In this document: positions 62,398-64,000 of the stretch, in pieces | Position numbering within the stretch: the first letter of the stretch is position 1 | How the letters are laid out: every line of letters starts with the position of its first letter | DNA from: Paenibacillus sp. LHD-117 | Lineage (GTDB): Bacteria > Bacillota > Bacilli > Paenibacillales > Paenibacillaceae | Length of the DNA stretch: 64,000 nt | Assembly (NCBI RefSeq): GCF_030929555.1 | Contig: NZ_JAVFVT010000009.1 | Location: forward strand, 1-64,000 | Direction: 5' to 3' | The notes under the pieces: generated by a model | The model's database searches: none | Seen by the model: only the letters and a program-made list of their open reading frames with translations | What the model was told of the DNA's origin: nothing | Program-made: the position numbers and the translations under genes

Positions 62398-64000
62398 TTA
62401 TCCCCGCTCGAACCGGAACCAGCCGAAGTCGAATCGGCTTCCCGGCAGGAAGATGAAGGTCACGTTCTGCTTGCCCGACACCCGCTCCAGCTCGAACTCC
62501 CGTTCCTCGTAGCCTTCGGTATACCCGAATTCCACCAGCTGGCTGCTTTCCCCGCTTTCGCCGGCGAACCGGATATGGATCGTGTTTTTATCGATCGGCG
62601 ATCTGCCGTTCACGATTAGCTTCGCCGTTCCTTCCGCCGTAAAGTCCATTTGCGCGAACTCGAGCGAGACGTTGTTCCCGATGCCCTCCACGCTGGTTCC
62701 CGCCACGGTGAACGCATCGCCGTAAATGCGGTCGCTTGACGCGGCGGCGTTCCGTTCGAACGCCCTGCTCTGCCGCTCGAACGAAAAGCCTTTGATGTGC
62801 ACTTTCTGGCGCAAGACGAAACAAATCGACGCGATGCCCTTTAATCGCTTGGACAGCCGATACGTCTCCTCCTGATACACATTCCAGCGGGACGGCTTCT
62901 GGTACACGACGTCGGCAACCATTTCGCTGCCCTCTTCGTCCGGCATGCCTTCCCAGATTTGCAGCTCGTACGACTCGCTTGACAGGGCGAAGATCGGAAT
63001 CGTGATCGAATCCGAGCCGTACGGACCGAAGTCGATGTCGCGGAAGCCTACTTGCGTCTCGCCGTCCCTGCTCGTCGCCACGCCTCTTTCGTTGCCGTTG
63101 CCGACCTCGCCTTTGCCGTAATCGTACAGCCCCGCCGATATAAATCCGTACGGATCTTTATAAGCCGTCCCCAGTCCCGTTGACGTAAATTCAAGCTGCG
63201 AGATGAGCTTCGTTTTGTCCGTTCCGTTCCTGCTCGTGCATCGGAGGCGGAACGAACCGTCTCCGATGGCGGTGACCTTGGCGGTTAGCCCGTCCGCTTC
63301 GACCTTGGCGATATTCGAATCGATGCCTTCGTCCGTAACGACGCGCCATTCCACGTCGGGATAGGACGTATTCGCCGGCCATAGCCGGGCGCGAACGGCC
63401 ATCTCTTGTTTGTTCTCGTCGAAGCGTTGTCCTTCGTCGCTGATGATTTCGATTTTGCGCAGCGGAATTTCATTCGACGCGCCGGTTATGCAAGGCAGAT
63501 CCTTGTTCCTTGAAGCCGCGGACACGCTAGACGACGCGCCGCTTTCTACCGCGCCGGAAACAAACTCGACCGTTTCGGATTGCATGCCCTCCGAATGCAC
63601 GATCACTTTAACCCGCCCCGGCTGAAGCGTAGAGCCGATAATGGCCATCAGCTTGCCGCTGAACAGCCTTCTGCTCGTTCCCTTGTAAGGGTCGAAATCC
63701 GTGCTGTCTCCGTTGTCGAGACCGAGCAGTCGGCCTTCGCCCGTCACCTCCACGCGGACCCGGTTGTTCGCGTTGTCGACCGGATGGCCGTCCACGTCCA
63801 GCATGCCGATCTCCAGGAAGATCAGATCCTCGCCATCGGCCGCCAGCATTGCTTTGTCCGCCTCAAGACGAATCGCGGCCGCATCTCCGAACGAGCTTCG
63901 AGCACCCGTCGCGATCGCGTTGCCCGCTTCGTCGTAGGCGATCGCCTGGATTTCTCCGGGCGCGTAAGGCAGCTTCCACCATCCGACGAGCTGCTTGCCC
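62398..64000 (-). CDS. GH2 beta-glycosidase, C-terminal part (gene continues past the right edge)
   Basis: The frame is open to the end of the window (534 codons seen). At the upstream end QLVGWWKLPYAPGEIQAIAYD is a DUF4982-type domain, followed by the GH2 C5 immunoglobulin-like domain (IRLEADKAMLAADGEDLIFLEI, VEVTGEGRLLGLDNGD, LFSGKLMAIIGS) and further beta-sandwich modules including a CBM6-like end (RIYGDAFTVAGTSVEG, FGWFRFERG). The catalytic barrel lies outside the window. Family members are beta-galactosidases or related enzymes. First visible gene of an operon with the dehydrogenase. Confidence 0.85.
   Translation of the reverse strand, partial: GKQLVGWWKLPYAPGEIQAIAYDEAGNAIATGARSSFGDAAAIRLEADKAMLAADGEDLIFLEIGMLDVDGHPVDNANNRVRVEVTGEGRLLGLDNGDSTDFDPYKGTSRRLFSGKLMAIIGSTLQPGRVKVIVHSEGMQSETVEFVSGAVESGASSSVSAASRNKDLPCITGASNEIPLRKIEIISDEGQRFDENKQEMAVRARLWPANTSYPDVEWRVVTDEGIDSNIAKVEADGLTAKVTAIGDGSFRLRCTSRNGTDKTKLISQLEFTSTGLGTAYKDPYGFISAGLYDYGKGEVGNGNERGVATSRDGETQVGFRDIDFGPYGSDSITIPIFALSSESYELQIWEGMPDEEGSEMVADVVYQKPSRWNVYQEETYRLSKRLKGIASICFVLRQKVHIKGFSFERQSRAFERNAAASSDRIYGDAFTVAGTSVEGIGNNVSLEFAQMDFTAEGTAKLIVNGRSPIDKNTIHIRFAGESGESSQLVEFGYTEGYEEREFELERVSGKQNVTFIFLPGSRFDFGWFRFERG

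Overview
The window comes from the chromosome of a G+C-rich, spore-forming Bacillota, most like Paenibacillus, Cohnella or a relative. The evidence is a GerA-type germination operon, a YhcN/YlaJ spore lipoprotein, an SLH-anchored surface protein, YesMN/LplBC-type sugar-uptake genes, heterodimeric BmrCD-like ABC exporters, many AraC regulators and Bacillus-type ribosome-binding sites. Several genes use TTG or GTG starts chosen here by their Shine-Dalgarno (SD) sequence. No prophage, plasmid functions or CRISPR array were seen.

Layout, left to right. (1) 1-160: what looks like the 5' end of a group II intron, running off the left edge, inserted just after the terminator of cysJI (172-3860, assimilatory sulfite reductase). 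(2) 4136-8349: lipoprotein cytochrome c, TatC, TatA, an FAD/Fe-S GMC dehydrogenase and its Tat-signal-bearing subunit 3, which together look like one exported dehydrogenase module. (3) 8479-12565: spore lipoprotein, tRNA-Asp with gluQ (the enzyme that modifies that tRNA) next to it, a repeat-rich spacer, DUF2277, and a coupled arsR-yjbQ pair behind a long AT-rich dyad. (4) 12562-16532: gerA operon (A-C-B order) with a sigma-G-like promoter. (5) 16677-22839: sulfatase with divergent AraC, acetyltransferase, a secreted GH8 enzyme and another AraC. (6) 22835-23262: a second repeat spacer bounded by a 20-bp direct repeat. (7) 23244-27078: heterodimeric ABC exporter. (8) 27404-35200: a 2598-residue S-layer-type protein carrying two unrelated phosphoesterase domains. 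(9) 35271-43477: M42 peptidase, ThuA with the remnant of an Idh/MocA gene, AraC, ECF sigma/anti-sigma pair, small secreted protein, MarR and acetyltransferase, and a frameshifted chemotaxis receptor.

(10) 43555-54049 is a carbohydrate-utilisation locus: a foldase-like membrane protein, a secreted beta-helix protein with duplicated carbohydrate-binding modules, two ABC permeases, a binding lipoprotein and a YesMN two-component system. Two transcription units each carry a perfect cre box, so CcpA repression is likely. (11) 54175-58044: a TetR/ABC (FtsX-type) operon of visibly lower G+C, probably acquired. (12) 58097-64000: conserved hypothetical, an XRE-methyltransferase fusion, a LysM/L,D-transpeptidase, a gutted YciI gene, a sorbitol-dehydrogenase-like enzyme and the 3' part of a GH2 glycosidase that continues past the right edge.

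Themes: carbohydrate scavenging with extracellular enzymes and several regulator/enzyme pairs; and signs of ongoing gene decay (two genes reduced to their two ends, one 2-bp frameshift) together with dispersed intergenic repeats.
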